Origin: Mycolicibacter senuensis
GTDB taxonomy: Bacteria; Actinomycetota; Actinomycetes; Mycobacteriales; Mycobacteriaceae
Length of the DNA: 64,000 nucleotides
Reading direction: 5' to 3'
Assembly (NCBI RefSeq): GCF_002101885.1
Contig: NZ_LQPS01000039.1
Coordinates: 248,001-312,000 of the forward strand
Below the pieces are notes generated by a model. That model was not told the origin of the DNA and searched no databases. It saw only the letters and a program-made list of their open reading frames with translations. The stretch's first letter is position 1; the number at the start of each line of letters is the position of its first letter. This document shows positions 47,067-56,088 of the stretch, piece after piece. A program made the position numbers and the translations under genes.

Positions 47067-48350
47067 TCAGGGAGCGGCGCGCAGCGCGGTCAGGTGAGCC
47101 GCGATTCCCACCAGCGGCCCGCACAGCAGTGCCACCACGGTTCGGGTCGGCAGTTCCAGCGGCAGCATCAGCAGCAACGTGGAGGCGACGGTGGCCCCCA
47201 CCCAGCCCAGCGCGTAGGCGCGATGCAGTGCCGCGGCCACCGTGGCCGCGCCGGTGAGCGTGAGCAGTGCGATCGCGGTCGCCCCCGCCGTCAGCCCGGC
47301 CAGCAATGCCCCGCCGGTGTGGTAGTCCGGGCCGAAGACGGTGCGCAGCAGCCACGGGCCGACCAGGCCGGCGGCCACCGCTCCGGCCGCGCCCACCGCG
47401 GCGACGGTTGCGGCCGGGATGCTCAGCGCCCGCAGTCGCCGGCCGCGTTGGTCGACGAAGTGGGCGATCAGGTTGCCCTGCAGGGCGGTCAGTGGCACCA
47501 GTAGGGGCGCGCGGGTCACGGTCACCGCCAGGATCACCACGCCGCCCTCGGCGCCGAGCTCGCCGTAGGTGGCCTGCAGCAGCACCGGGAAACCCATCAC
47601 CAGGACGGCGCTGGCACCGGCCGCGGTGATCGAATGCGCGGCGCCGCGCAGGAAGTCGGTGGTGCCCACCGGGGTCAGCAGCCGGGCTGCCGACCGGGCC
47701 GCGGGGGAGGCGGCCAGCAGCAGCAGCCAGGCCATCGCGCCGGCGACGGTGGCCCACAGGAACCCGACCAGGCCCCAGCCGACGGCGAACGTCGCGGTGG
47801 CCACCGCCACCCGGATGCCGGCGTCGGTCACCATCAACGCCCCGTACTGGGTCCACCGGTTGGTGCCGGCCAGCGTTCCGAGCAGGGTGGCGTGCACCGC
47901 GAAGTTGGCCAGCCCGAAGCACAGCAACCCGACGGACAACCAGCGCGCCTCGACGAACACGTGGCCGCTCCACAGCGGCGAGGTCCCCGCCACCAGCCCG
48001 GCGGCCACCACGCCGGCCAGCCCGGCCACCCACAGCGGGCGGGTGTGCCGAGGCCGAGTCGATGGGCGGCCCGCGCCGGCCTCGCTGCCGAACCGGACCT
48101 CCCGGGTGGTTTCCTGCAGCAAGCCGTTGGTGGCCCCGGCGACCAGGCCGAATGCCCCCCAGAACACGCTGAACACCGAGAAACCGGCCGGATCCAGGTC
48201 ACGCGCCGCCAGGTAGAGCACCGCATAGCCGCACAGCGCGCTGAGCAGGGTTGCGGTGCCGACCCGGGCCACACTGGCCCGGGTGACGGGACCGGCGGGC
48301 AGCCCGCCGCCGGATCGGCGGGGTCCGGTACCACCGATTTCGGTCACCAC
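47067..48350 (-). CDS. Polysaccharide-exporter-like integral membrane protein (Rv3630 type)
   Basis: A 427-residue protein with about twelve membrane helices in the MATE/Wzx style, including an early segment (TATLLSALCGYAVLYLAARD) and regularly spaced alanine/leucine-rich helices to the end. It may flip a lipid-linked sugar for the cell wall; the PpgS operon 41 bp downstream makes such a lipid-linked sugar, which supports the idea. TAGTAT 7 bases before GTG 48350 suggests a leaderless mRNA for flippase-ppgS-DUF2304. Confidence 0.78.
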   Translation of the reverse strand: MVTEIGGTGPRRSGGGLPAGPVTRASVARVGTATLLSALCGYAVLYLAARDLDPAGFSVFSVFWGAFGLVAGATNGLLQETTREVRFGSEAGAGRPSTRPRHTRPLWVAGLAGVVAAGLVAGTSPLWSGHVFVEARWLSVGLLCFGLANFAVHATLLGTLAGTNRWTQYGALMVTDAGIRVAVATATFAVGWGLVGFLWATVAGAMAWLLLLAASPAARSAARLLTPVGTTDFLRGAAHSITAAGASAVLVMGFPVLLQATYGELGAEGGVVILAVTVTRAPLLVPLTALQGNLIAHFVDQRGRRLRALSIPAATVAAVGAAGAVAAGLVGPWLLRTVFGPDYHTGGALLAGLTAGATAIALLTLTGAATVAAALHRAYALGWVGATVASTLLLMLPLELPTRTVVALLCGPLVGIAAHLTALRAAP

Positions 48351-48357
48351 GGCGAAA

Positions 48358-48363
48358 ATACTA
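48358..48363 (-). promoter_or_regulatory. -10 element for leaderless flippase-ppgS operon
   Basis: TAGTAT on the minus strand, then 7 bases (TTTCGCC), then GTG 48350. It abuts the hairpin at 48364-48396. Confidence 0.55.
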
Positions 48364-48396
48364 AGCGGGCCGCGCGGTAGGTTCGGGCGGCCCGCT
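48364..48396. promoter_or_regulatory. 10-bp perfect hairpin in divergent promoter region
   Basis: AGCGGGCCGC (48364-48373) pairs with GCGGCCCGCT (48387-48396). It lies between the divergent flippase and TerC genes, upstream of the flippase -10 and in or near the TerC leader. It could be an operator or an attenuator stem. CAACA-C-TGTTG follows at 48397-48407. Confidence 0.45.
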
Positions 48397-48429
48397 CAAC
48401 ACTGTTGACTTGCCGACCGGAGGCCCACC

Positions 48430-49425
48430 TTGGACCCGTCGCTGTTGGAATGGCTGGTGACGGTCGCGGGACTGTCCGTGGTGCTCGGATTCGACCTGTT
48501 CCTGGTCGCCCGCCGGCTCCACGAGCCGACGATCCGCGAGGTCGCGACGCGGTTGACGTTCTACATCGGTCTGGCGGTGGCGTTCGGCGTCTGGGTGTGG
48601 GCGCATCACGGCCCGAAGTACGGCATGCAGTTCTTCGCGGGCTGGCTCACCGAGTACAGCCTGTCGGTGGACAACCTGTTCGTCTTCGTGATCATCATGA
48701 ACAGCTTCAACGTGCCCAAGAAGTACCGGCAAGAGGCCCTGTTCGTCGGCATCGTGCTGGCGTTGTCGTTCCGCTCGGTGTTCATCGCGGTGGGCGGGGT
48801 TGCCGCGCAACGTCTCTCGTGGACGTTCTACCTGTTCGGCGCGTTCATGGCCTACACCGCGATCAAACTGCTGCGACACGGCGACCACGTCGGCGACGGC
48901 GGCCAGGGCAACAACGTCGTGGTGCGGTTCGCCCGCACCCACTTCAATGTCACGAATCGCTGGGCCGGTGTGCGGTTCTTCACCCGGGACGATGCCGGAG
49001 CCTGGGCCATCACCCCGATGTTCCTGGTGGCGCTGGCGCTGGGCACCACCGACCTGGTGTTCGCCATGGATTCCATCCCGGCCATCTACGGCCTGACCCG
49101 CGAGCCCTACCTGGTGTTCGCCGCCACCGTGTTCGCCCTGATGGGTTTGCGGCAGCTCTACTTCATCCTTGGCAAACTGTTGAACCGGTTCGTGTATCTG
49201 TCCCGCGGGCTGGCCCTGATCCTGGGCTTCATCGGGGTGCGGATGGTGTTGCACGCGCTGCGCACCAACGAGGTGTGGTTCATCAACTCCGGCCGCAACT
49301 TCAACGTCCCGGAGATTCCCACGCCGGTGAGTCTGGCGGTCGTCGCCGGGGTGCTGGTGCTGACGACGATGGCCAGCCTGTACCGGACCCGCGGCGGCGC
49401 CGAGACCGTCGGGTCACCCGAGTGA
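48430..49425 (+). CDS. TerC/Alx-family metal exporter
   Basis: A 331-residue protein with eight or nine membrane helices. The family motifs are SLSVDNLFVFVIIMNSF and the acidic TTDLVFAMDSIPAI, whose aspartates line the metal path. TerC/Alx relatives export Mn2+ in E. coli and other bacteria, some after protein secretion to the surface. TTG 48430 has GGAGG seven bases upstream. Its 3' end overlaps the convergent oxidoreductase gene by 12 bp. No manganese riboswitch is seen in its own leader. Confidence 0.9.
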   Translation: MDPSLLEWLVTVAGLSVVLGFDLFLVARRLHEPTIREVATRLTFYIGLAVAFGVWVWAHHGPKYGMQFFAGWLTEYSLSVDNLFVFVIIMNSFNVPKKYRQEALFVGIVLALSFRSVFIAVGGVAAQRLSWTFYLFGAFMAYTAIKLLRHGDHVGDGGQGNNVVVRFARTHFNVTNRWAGVRFFTRDDAGAWAITPMFLVALALGTTDLVFAMDSIPAIYGLTREPYLVFAATVFALMGLRQLYFILGKLLNRFVYLSRGLALILGFIGVRMVLHALRTNEVWFINSGRNFNVPEIPTPVSLAVVAGVLVLTTMASLYRTRGGAETVGSPE

Positions 49426-49851
49426 GAAGACCGGGATCGCCGGTGCCGCGGACCGCAGTTCGTCGTCGCCGGAGTCCGGTGTCACCCCGGACATGAACCC
49501 CTTGACCTGCCAGTGCCACCGTCGCAGGTACTGGCGCAGCACCACCGGTTTGTCGTCGTGGGAGACTTCGGTGACCCGGGTCGGGGTCCGGCGCCAACGC
49601 GGTCCGAGCAGCACCTCCCCGGCGGCTCGTGCGTTGCGTACCCACTCGGTTTCGCCGCGGGGCGCCACCAGGTAGTCCACCCCGTCGACGGACAGCAGAT
49701 TGATCACGACGCCGCGCAGTTCGCCGCTCTTGCGGCCCCGCACGGCGAGTGCGCGGGTGCCGGCGATGCTGATGCCGGCCTCGGCGAGCCGGCGGATCAG
49801 CGCATTGCCGAACCGGGCGGGTGCGCTCGGTCGGTCGTATCGGGTGGTCAT
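49414..49851 (-). CDS. Deazaflavin (F420)-dependent nitroreductase-family protein
   Basis: A 145-residue Ddn-like split-barrel protein. GRKSGELRGVVINLLSVDG and YLVAPRGETEWVRNARAAGEVLL are the conserved cofactor-binding strands of the family. It may use F420H2 to reduce quinones or xenobiotics. It is divergent from a TetR regulator with paired palindromes between them, so it is probably that regulator's target. Its 3' end overlaps the end of terC. Confidence 0.87.
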   Translation of the reverse strand: MTTRYDRPSAPARFGNALIRRLAEAGISIAGTRALAVRGRKSGELRGVVINLLSVDGVDYLVAPRGETEWVRNARAAGEVLLGPRWRRTPTRVTEVSHDDKPVVLRQYLRRWHWQVKGFMSGVTPDSGDDELRSAAPAIPVFSLG

Positions 49852-49870
49852 GCCGCACCCCTTCCGTTAT

Positions 49871-49938
49871 GAGAGCACTGCTCTCGCTTAAAGGTGATCC
49901 TGACACGGCGTGCCGGCAAAAGCAAGAGCGGTGCTCTC
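49871..49938. promoter_or_regulatory. Two TetR operator-like palindromes
   Basis: GAGAGCACTGCTCTC (49871-49885) is a perfect 7+1+7 palindrome, and AGAGCGGTGCTCT (49925-49937) is a related 5+3+5 copy, 53 bp apart centre to centre. Both lie in the 107-bp gap between the oxidoreductase and TetR starts, one near each start, as expected for divergent control and autorepression. Confidence 0.7.
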
Positions 49939-49958
49939 GAATCTGTCAGACTCACCGC

Positions 49959-50657
49959 ATGGGCAAACGGCAGGAGTCGCGGGAACGCATCGAGGCGAAG
50001 ATCATCGAGGTCGGCCGGCGCCATCTGCTGGCGCACGGGGGCGCAGGGCTGTCACTGCGTGCCGTCGCCCGAGACCTCGGGATGGTCTCCTCGGCGGTCT
50101 ACCGCTATGTGGCCGGCCGCGACGAGTTGCTCACCCTGCTGGTAGTCGACGCCTATTCCGACCTCGCCGACACGGTGGACCGGGCCCGCGCGCCGGCGAC
50201 CTCGTGGCGCGGCGAGTTCCGGGTTATCGCCCATGCGGTGCGCGACTGGGCGTTGGCGCACCCGGCCCGGTGGGCATTGCTGTACGGCAGTCCGGTGCCG
50301 GGCTATCACGCGCCCGCCGAACGGACCGTCGTCCCCGGCACCCGGGTGATCGCGGCAACACTGGAGGTGGTCGCGGCGGGGATCGCTGCCGGCGACATCG
50401 CTGTCACCGAACAGCTTGCCCCGCAGCCGGTCTCGTCGGACTCCGATCGTGTTCGCGAGGAGTTCGGTTTCACCGGCGACGACGGCGTCGTCGCGAAATG
50501 CTTCCTGGTGTGGGCCGCCGTGGTCGGCGCGATCAGCCTGGAAGTCTTCGGCGGCTACGGCGCAGACACCTTGTCGGCGCCCCGGCAGATGTTCGATCTG
50601 CAGCTCGGCCTGCTGCTGGAGCTGCTGTCCGGCGGCGTCAGTGACCGGAGGTCTTGA
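49959..50657 (+). CDS. TetR-family transcriptional regulator
   Basis: A 232-residue repressor. The N-terminal helix-turn-helix is seen in [20 protein letters not shown] and [14 protein letters not shown]. The C-terminal ligand domain is of the TetR_C_13/WHG type ([16 protein letters not shown]). ATG 49959 gives a normal N-terminus ([15 protein letters not shown]). It should repress itself and the divergent oxidoreductase through the GAGAGC sites. Its last 20 bp overlap the convergent ppa gene. The inducer is unknown. Confidence 0.88.
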   Translation: MGKRQESRERIEAKIIEVGRRHLLAHGGAGLSLRAVARDLGMVSSAVYRYVAGRDELLTLLVVDAYSDLADTVDRARAPATSWRGEFRVIAHAVRDWALAHPARWALLYGSPVPGYHAPAERTVVPGTRVIAATLEVVAAGIAAGDIAVTEQLAPQPVSSDSDRVREEFGFTGDDGVVAKCFLVWAAVVGAISLEVFGGYGADTLSAPRQMFDLQLGLLLELLSGGVSDRRS

Positions 50658-51126
50658 ACCGCTCGATCGACCGGGTGATCTCGGCCTCGGCCTCGGCGCG
50701 GCCCACCCAGTCGGCGGCCTTGACGAACTTGCCCGGCTCCAGGTCCTTGTAGTGCACGAAGAAGTGCTTGATGGCTTCCAGTTCGTGGTCCGGCACGTCG
50801 CCGATGTCGGCGATGTGGTCCCAGCGGTGGTCGCCGGCCGGCACGCACAGCACCTTGTCGTCGCCGCCGGCCTCGTCGGTCATCCGGAACATCCCCACCG
50901 CGCGGGCCTCGACGAGCACGCCGGGGAACACCGACTGCGGCAGCAGCACCATCGCGTCCAGCGGGTCGCCGTCCTCGCCGAGAGTGTCCTCGATGAAGCC
51001 GTAGTCGGCGGGGTAGCCCATCGGCGTGTAGAGGTAGCGGTCGAGCTTGACCCGCCCGGTGGCGTGGTCGATCTCGTACTTGTTGCGCTGGCCCTTGGGG
51101 ATTTCGATGGTCACGTCGAATTGCAC
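50638..51126 (-). CDS. ppa: Inorganic pyrophosphatase
   Basis: A 162-residue family I pyrophosphatase, the same length as M. tuberculosis Ppa (Rv3628). The metal/substrate signature [12 protein letters not shown] is present, with [10 protein letters not shown] and [12 protein letters not shown] around it. It hydrolyses PPi in the cytoplasm. GTG 51126 gives [18 protein letters not shown] lies 7 bases upstream, so the mRNA is probably leaderless. Its 3' end overlaps the TetR gene by 20 bp. Confidence 0.95.
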   Translation of the reverse strand: MQFDVTIEIPKGQRNKYEIDHATGRVKLDRYLYTPMGYPADYGFIEDTLGEDGDPLDAMVLLPQSVFPGVLVEARAVGMFRMTDEAGGDDKVLCVPAGDHRWDHIADIGDVPDHELEAIKHFFVHYKDLEPGKFVKAADWVGRAEAEAEITRSIERFKTSGH

Positions 51127-51139
51127 GCCGCACAGTCTA
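51127..51139 (-). promoter_or_regulatory. -10 element for leaderless ppa transcript
   Basis: TAGACT at 51134-51139 on the minus strand, then seven bases (GTGCGGC), then GTG 51126. Confidence 0.5.
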
Positions 51140-51206
51140 AGGCGGCCGGAGTCATGCCCCGACCCCGCCCTTCCGGCACAATTGGCCCCGACAGGCAGGG
51201 AGGGAC

Positions 51207-52583
51207 ATGGACTCCACTCGGTGGCGGCACAGCAGCACCCATCTGGGGATCGCGGGAGCGGTACTGGCATTGGCCGCCGCCGTGGTGGTGGTGGCCGCGG
51301 TGGTGCTCCCCGACGAGTCCGGCGCAGGTGCCCACGTCGTCGCGCCGGCGCCGACGGCGACCGCCGAGCCGGGGGTCGTCCCGGTCGCCGACGACGCCCC
51401 GGTTCCCACCGGCAGCGCCCTGGCCGCCGCCATGTCGGCCGCGCTGGCCGACCCCAACCTGGGCCGCCTCACCGGGCGCATCACCGACGCGCTGACGGGC
51501 AAGGCGCTGTGGACGCAGCAGGAAGATCTGCCGATGCAGCCGGCGTCGACCAACAAGGTGCTCACCGCGGCCGCCGCACTGCTGGCGCTGGATCTGAGCA
51601 CCCGCGTCACCACCCGGGTGACCGCCGGTGATCAGCCCGGCGTGGTGGTGCTGGTCGGCGCGGGTGACCCGACGCTGTCGACGGCCGAGGTCGGCCAGGA
51701 CACCTGGTACCGCGACGCCGCCCGGATCAGCGACCTGGCCGACCAGGTCCGCCGCAGCGGTGTGACGCCCACCGAGGTCCGGGTCGACGTGTCGGCGTTC
51801 AGCGGCCCGGCCATGGCGCCGGGCTGGGACCCGGACGACATCGAAGGCGGCGACATCGCCCCGATCGAGGCGGTGATGGTCGACGGCGGCCGGATCCAGC
51901 CGACCACCGTCGAGTCCCGGCGGTCGCGGACCCCGGCCCTGGACGCCGGCGAGGCGCTGGCCGCCGAACTGGGGGTCGATGCCGACAAGGTCAGCATCGC
52001 GACCGCGTCGGTGACCGGACGGGAACTGGGCGCGGTCTCCTCGGCGCCGCTGGTGGTGCGCCTGGCCGAGATGATGAACGCCTCGGACAACGTGATGGCC
52101 GAATGCATCGGCCGGGAGGTGGCCGCGGCGATGGGCCGGCCGCGATCCTTCGCCGGCGCGGTCGACGCGGTGACCAACCGGCTGGCCACCGCCCACATCG
52201 CGGTCAGCGGCGCCACCCTGTACGACTCCAGCGGGCTGTCCGTCGACAACCGGTTGTCCGCCCGCAACCTCGACGCGGTGGTGCAGGCGGCCGCCGGTCC
52301 GGATCAGCCGGAGTTGCGGCCGCTGTTGGACATGCTGCCGGTTGCCGGTGGCAGCGGCACGCTGTCCGATCGTTTCCTCAACCCCAAGACGGGGCGCGGT
52401 GCGGCCGGCTGGCTGCGCGCCAAGACGGGTTCGCTGACCCGCACCAATGCGCTGGCCGGCATCGTCACCGACCGGGACCGCCGGGTGCTGACGTTCGCGC
52501 TCATCTCCAATGACGCCGGGCCGACCGGCCGGACCTCGATCGATGCGCTGGCCGCGGTGCTGCGGACGTGCGGATGCGGATGA
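51207..52583 (+). CDS. dacB: D-alanyl-D-alanine carboxypeptidase/endopeptidase (PBP4 type)
   Basis: A 458-residue class C penicillin-binding protein (Rv3627c type). An N-terminal membrane anchor ([19 protein letters not shown]) precedes the periplasmic enzyme. The three catalytic motifs are present: SxxK as STNK (about residue 114), SxN as SDN in [10 protein letters not shown], and KTG in RAKTGSLT. It trims or cuts peptidoglycan stems outside the membrane. GGGAGGGAC precedes ATG 51207. Its stop overlaps the next gene by ATGA. Confidence 0.92.
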   Translation: MDSTRWRHSSTHLGIAGAVLALAAAVVVVAAVVLPDESGAGAHVVAPAPTATAEPGVVPVADDAPVPTGSALAAAMSAALADPNLGRLTGRITDALTGKALWTQQEDLPMQPASTNKVLTAAAALLALDLSTRVTTRVTAGDQPGVVVLVGAGDPTLSTAEVGQDTWYRDAARISDLADQVRRSGVTPTEVRVDVSAFSGPAMAPGWDPDDIEGGDIAPIEAVMVDGGRIQPTTVESRRSRTPALDAGEALAAELGVDADKVSIATASVTGRELGAVSSAPLVVRLAEMMNASDNVMAECIGREVAAAMGRPRSFAGAVDAVTNRLATAHIAVSGATLYDSSGLSVDNRLSARNLDAVVQAAAGPDQPELRPLLDMLPVAGGSGTLSDRFLNPKTGRGAAGWLRAKTGSLTRTNALAGIVTDRDRRVLTFALISNDAGPTGRTSIDALAAVLRTCGCG

Positions 52584-53635
52584 CCGAGCTCGATGTCGGC
52601 CGCGCGGTGGACTGGGGGTTCGCCGCCACGGTCGGCGGCTGGCTGGTGCGCCCGGCGCCGCCGATGACCGACTACACCCGACGCCAGGTGATCGACGATC
52701 TGCACCGCAGCGCCCGGGCCGCCGAACCACTGGTGCGGGAGGTCACCGGGTTGGGCCCTGAAGTCTCGGACGGGTCGGTGCCCGAAGCGCGCGTCATCGA
52801 CCGGCCGCAGTGGATCGCCGCCGCCGCCGACTCGATGCGGGTGATGACGGGCGGCACCGAGAAGCCGGTCGGGTTCCTCAGCGGCCGGCTGGCCGGGGCG
52901 CAGACCGGCGCGCTGCTGGCCTTCGTCTCCGCCGGCATCCTGGGCCAGTACGACCCGTTCTGCGCCGACGACGGGCACGGGACGGGGCAGCTGCTGCTGG
53001 TCTACCCCAACGTGGTTGCCGTCGAGCGGCAACTGCGGGTCTCACCGGCCGACTTCCGGCTCTGGGTGTGCCTGCACGAGGTGACTCACCGGGTGCAGTT
53101 CTCCGTCAACCCCTGGCTGGCCGACTACATGTCGACGTCGCTGGCGGTGCTCACCGGCGACAGCAGCCCGGATCTCACCCAGGTGGTGGGCAGGTTGGCC
53201 GATTACGTGCGGGGCCGCCACGCCGCCGACGTTTCAGCCGGACCCTCGGGAATCCTGGGTCTGGTGCGGGCGGTGCAGTCCGAGGAGCAGCGCACCGCGC
53301 TGGACCAACTGCTGACGCTGGGCACGCTGCTCGAGGGCCACGCCGACCACGTGATGGACGCGGTCGGGCCGGTGGCGGTGCCCTCGGTGGCGACGATCCG
53401 GAACCGCTTCGAGGAACGTCGCCAGCGCAGCCAGCCGCCGCTGCAACGGTTGTTGCGCGCGCTGATGGGCCTCGACGCCAAGCTCAGCCAGTACACCCGC
53501 GGCAAGGCGTTCGTCGACGCCGTGGTCGGCCGGGTCGGCATGGACCGGTTCAACGCGGTGTGGTCGAGCCCGCAGCATCTGCCGTTGCCCGCCGAGATCG
53601 AAGAGCCGCAGCAGTGGATCGATCGGGTGCTGTAG
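52580..53635 (+). CDS. Zinc-dependent metalloprotease, coenzyme F420 biosynthesis-associated type (Rv3626c)
   Basis: A 351-residue DUF2342-family protein. The zinc motif CLHEVTHRVQF (HExxH) is central, and a conserved LLEGHADHVMDAVG provides the further ligand region. Family members are often annotated zinc-dependent metalloprotease or F420-associated, with no proved substrate. ATG 52580 overlaps the dacB stop; in-frame starts at 52568 and 52574 would add a few residues. It overlaps tilS by 22 bases. Confidence 0.83.
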   Translation: MTELDVGRAVDWGFAATVGGWLVRPAPPMTDYTRRQVIDDLHRSARAAEPLVREVTGLGPEVSDGSVPEARVIDRPQWIAAAADSMRVMTGGTEKPVGFLSGRLAGAQTGALLAFVSAGILGQYDPFCADDGHGTGQLLLVYPNVVAVERQLRVSPADFRLWVCLHEVTHRVQFSVNPWLADYMSTSLAVLTGDSSPDLTQVVGRLADYVRGRHAADVSAGPSGILGLVRAVQSEEQRTALDQLLTLGTLLEGHADHVMDAVGPVAVPSVATIRNRFEERRQRSQPPLQRLLRALMGLDAKLSQYTRGKAFVDAVVGRVGMDRFNAVWSSPQHLPLPAEIEEPQQWIDRVL

Positions 53636-54600
53636 CCCGGCTGCGCGCCGCGCTGTCGGTGTTCGCCGAGCACCATCTGCCCGAGGCGGCGCCGTGGTGC
53701 GTGGCGCTGTCGGGCGGTCCGGACTCGCTGGCCCTGACCGCCGTCGCGGCGCGGCTGCGGCCCACCACGGCGCTGATCGTCGACCACGGCCTGCAAGCCG
53801 GCTCGGCGCAGGTCGCGGATCGTGCGCGCAGCCAGGCAATCGAGCTGGGATGCGTTGATGCGCAGGTCATCCCGGTGACGGTCGGCAGCAAAGGTTTTCG
53901 AGGCGGCCCCGAGGCGGCGGCCCGCAGCGCCCGTTACGCCGCGCTGGACGTGGCCCGCGATCAGGCCTCGGTGCTACTGGGTCACACCCTTGACGACCAG
54001 GCGGAGACCGTGCTGCTGGGGCTGGGGCGCGGATCGGGGCCCCGGTCGCTGGCCGGGATGCGGCCCCATGACCCGCCGTGGTGCCGGCCGCTGCTCGGGG
54101 TGCGGCGCGCGGCGACCCGGGAGGCCTGCACCGAGCTGGCACTGACGCCCTGGATCGATCCGCACAACAGTGATAAGCGCTTCACCCGGGTGCGGCTGCG
54201 CTCCGAGGTGCTGCCACTGCTGGAGGACGTGCTGGGCGGCGGGGTGGCCGAGGCGCTGGCCCGCAGCGCGATCGCACTGCGGGAGAACACCGAGCTGATC
54301 GACGCCCTGGCCGACCAAGCCGCGCCGGAGCTCGCGGACGCCCCCGGTGCGGCCGACGCCGGGCTGGACACCGCGCATCTTGCCGGGCTGGCCGGCCCGG
54401 TCCGGCGGACGCTGATCCGCCGCTGGCTGCTCGCCGGTGGCGGCCGCGGGCTGACCGACCTGCAGATTCGCGCGGTGGAACGGCTGGTCACCCAGTGGCG
54501 CGGCCAGGGCGGGGTGGCGGTCGGATCGGAGCTGCGCGGTGAGCGGCTCTTCGCCGTCCGCGGCGATGGCGTGCTGCGGCTGCGCCGCGAGCCGGTCTGA
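53614..54600 (+). CDS. tilS: tRNA(Ile)-lysidine synthetase
   Basis: A 328-residue N-type ATP pyrophosphatase that converts the C34 of tRNA-Ile(CAU) to lysidine. The PP-loop is ALSGGPDSLAL near the start, followed by LIVDHGL and GHTLDDQAETVLLGL, all family signatures; PWIDPHNSD completes the site. GTG 53614 lies inside the 3' end of the metalloprotease gene and gives the expected N-terminus. It is followed by hpt, as in many bacteria. Confidence 0.93.
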   Translation: MDRSGAVARLRAALSVFAEHHLPEAAPWCVALSGGPDSLALTAVAARLRPTTALIVDHGLQAGSAQVADRARSQAIELGCVDAQVIPVTVGSKGFRGGPEAAARSARYAALDVARDQASVLLGHTLDDQAETVLLGLGRGSGPRSLAGMRPHDPPWCRPLLGVRRAATREACTELALTPWIDPHNSDKRFTRVRLRSEVLPLLEDVLGGGVAEALARSAIALRENTELIDALADQAAPELADAPGAADAGLDTAHLAGLAGPVRRTLIRRWLLAGGGRGLTDLQIRAVERLVTQWRGQGGVAVGSELRGERLFAVRGDGVLRLRREPV

Positions 54601-54658
54601 GCATCGGGGGTGATTTGTGCGTTGGGAGTTGGTTGTCGAACATCGCGCATGGCACGCT

Positions 54659-55270
54659 GTGCTGGTGGCTGCGTTCTCGCCGGGAGAGACACCCGAGTCG
54701 TACGCGGGGGACATCAAATCGGTGCTGCTGACCGAGCAGCAGATTCGTGCCCGCACCGCCGAACTGGGCGCGCAGATCGCGGCCGACTACACCGACGGCT
54801 CGAAGCCGGCCGTGCAGGGTGAGAGCGCAGATCTGCTGCTGATCACCGTGCTCAAGGGCGCGGTGCTGTTCGTCACCGACCTGGCCCGGGCGATCCCGCT
54901 GCCCACCCAGTTCGAGTTCATGGCGGTCAGCTCCTACGGCTCCTCCACGTCGTCGTCGGGGGTGGTGCGCATCCTCAAGGACCTGGACCGCGACATCAGC
55001 GACCGCGACGTGCTGATCGTCGAGGACGTCGTCGACTCCGGCCTGACCCTGTCATGGCTGCTGCGCAATCTGGCCGCCCGCCGGCCCCGGTCACTGCGGG
55101 TCTGCACGCTGTTGCGCAAACCCGACGCGGTTCGCGCCGGAGTCGACATCGCCTACGTGGGCTTCGACATCCCGAATGACTTCGTGGTCGGCTACGGGCT
55201 GGACTACATCGAGCGCTACCGCGACCTGCCCTACATCGGCACCCTGGATCCGCGGATCTATCAGAGCTGA
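54659..55270 (+). CDS. hpt: Hypoxanthine phosphoribosyltransferase
   Basis: About 203 residues of purine salvage enzyme making IMP or GMP. The PRPP-binding motif [14 protein letters not shown] is intact, and [12 protein letters not shown] and [15 protein letters not shown] frame the site. The start is uncertain: conserved sequence begins near [12 protein letters not shown], and GTG 54659, GTG 54665 and a more distant GTG 54617 are all in frame. I chose 54659 for length similar to M. tuberculosis Hpt. It lies 58 bp after tilS. Confidence 0.92.
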   Translation: MLVAAFSPGETPESYAGDIKSVLLTEQQIRARTAELGAQIAADYTDGSKPAVQGESADLLLITVLKGAVLFVTDLARAIPLPTQFEFMAVSSYGSSTSSSGVVRILKDLDRDISDRDVLIVEDVVDSGLTLSWLLRNLAARRPRSLRVCTLLRKPDAVRAGVDIAYVGFDIPNDFVVGYGLDYIERYRDLPYIGTLDPRIYQS

Positions 55271-55276
55271 TCGCCG

Positions 55277-56023
55277 TCAGCTCAGCTCCCACACCGCGGT
55301 CACCGAGAAACCCACCGTCTGCTGGCCGGGCTCCACCGGGGGCGGGGCGGCCATCGCGCGGGGCATCGGCATCCCCCCCGCCTCCCGGTGCTCGGTTGCG
55401 CCGGCCACCTCGGAAATCGACAGCACGCGGCCCAGGTTCAGGCCGGACAGCTGTGCGTACTGCTCCGCGCGGTCCTTGGCGTCGTTGAAGGCCCTTTCCC
55501 GGGCGTCGCGCACCAGCTGCGAATCGTCCTCGATGGAGTAGCTGACCCCGTTGATCCGGGTGGCGTCGCCGCCGGCCCGCACGATCACGGCCAGTACCTG
55601 GGAGGCGGAATCCCGTTCGACCTTGACCCGGATCGTGTTGCCGGCCCGGTACCCGGTGATGTTCGCCGAACCGCCGGGCTCGGCGTTGCTGTACTGCGGC
55701 TGCAGGCTGACTCCGGTGGTGCTGATGTCCTTGCGGTCCACCCCGGCGTCGATCAGCGCGTCGATCACCGCCTGCTGGCGCTCGCTGGTCTGATTCATCG
55801 CGGTGGTGACGTCGGCGGCGACGAACTCGATGCCCGCCTCGGTGGTCAAGGTGTCCGGGATGCCTTGCACCTCACCGGATCCGATGACAGTCACCTGTCG
55901 GGGCAGGTCCGCGCCGTCGGTGCCGGGCACGGCGTCGCAGCCGGCCAGCGCGGCGGTGGTCAGGCCCGCCAGGGCCAGCGTCGTCGACCAGCGGAGCATG
56001 ACCCGGGCGCGGCGTGTCGGCAT
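55277..56023 (-). CDS. lpqG: SIMPL-domain lipoprotein LpqG
   Basis: A 248-residue surface lipoprotein. The signal peptide ends in the lipobox ALAGC, so the mature protein starts at a lipid-modified cysteine. A SIMPL (DUF541) domain fills the rest (VTVIGSGEVQGIPDTLT; GYRAGNTIRVKVERD; ARERAFNDAKDRAEQYA). These domains form oligomers in other bacteria; the role in mycobacteria is unclear. ATG 56023 is preferred over GTG 56032 for signal-peptide length. It converges with hpt. Confidence 0.87.
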   Translation of the reverse strand: MPTRRARVMLRWSTTLALAGLTTAALAGCDAVPGTDGADLPRQVTVIGSGEVQGIPDTLTTEAGIEFVAADVTTAMNQTSERQQAVIDALIDAGVDRKDISTTGVSLQPQYSNAEPGGSANITGYRAGNTIRVKVERDSASQVLAVIVRAGGDATRINGVSYSIEDDSQLVRDARERAFNDAKDRAEQYAQLSGLNLGRVLSISEVAGATEHREAGGMPMPRAMAAPPPVEPGQQTVGFSVTAVWELS

Positions 56024-56088
56024 GACTGGCACCCTATCGGAGTCAAGGACCGGGGCTTGTCAAAAGCCGGATGCGGCACACTGGGGTG

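Noticed and set aside
46303..48033. A 576-residue glycosyltransferase starting within the flippase gene
   Set aside because: The extra N-terminal part is Arg/Gly/Ala shadow of the flippase frame; GTG 47025 gives the standard PpgS length.
48364..48407. A second manganese riboswitch ahead of terC
   Set aside because: The leader has a GC hairpin but neither GGGGAGTA nor a GAGACC element, so it does not fit the yybP-ykoY family.
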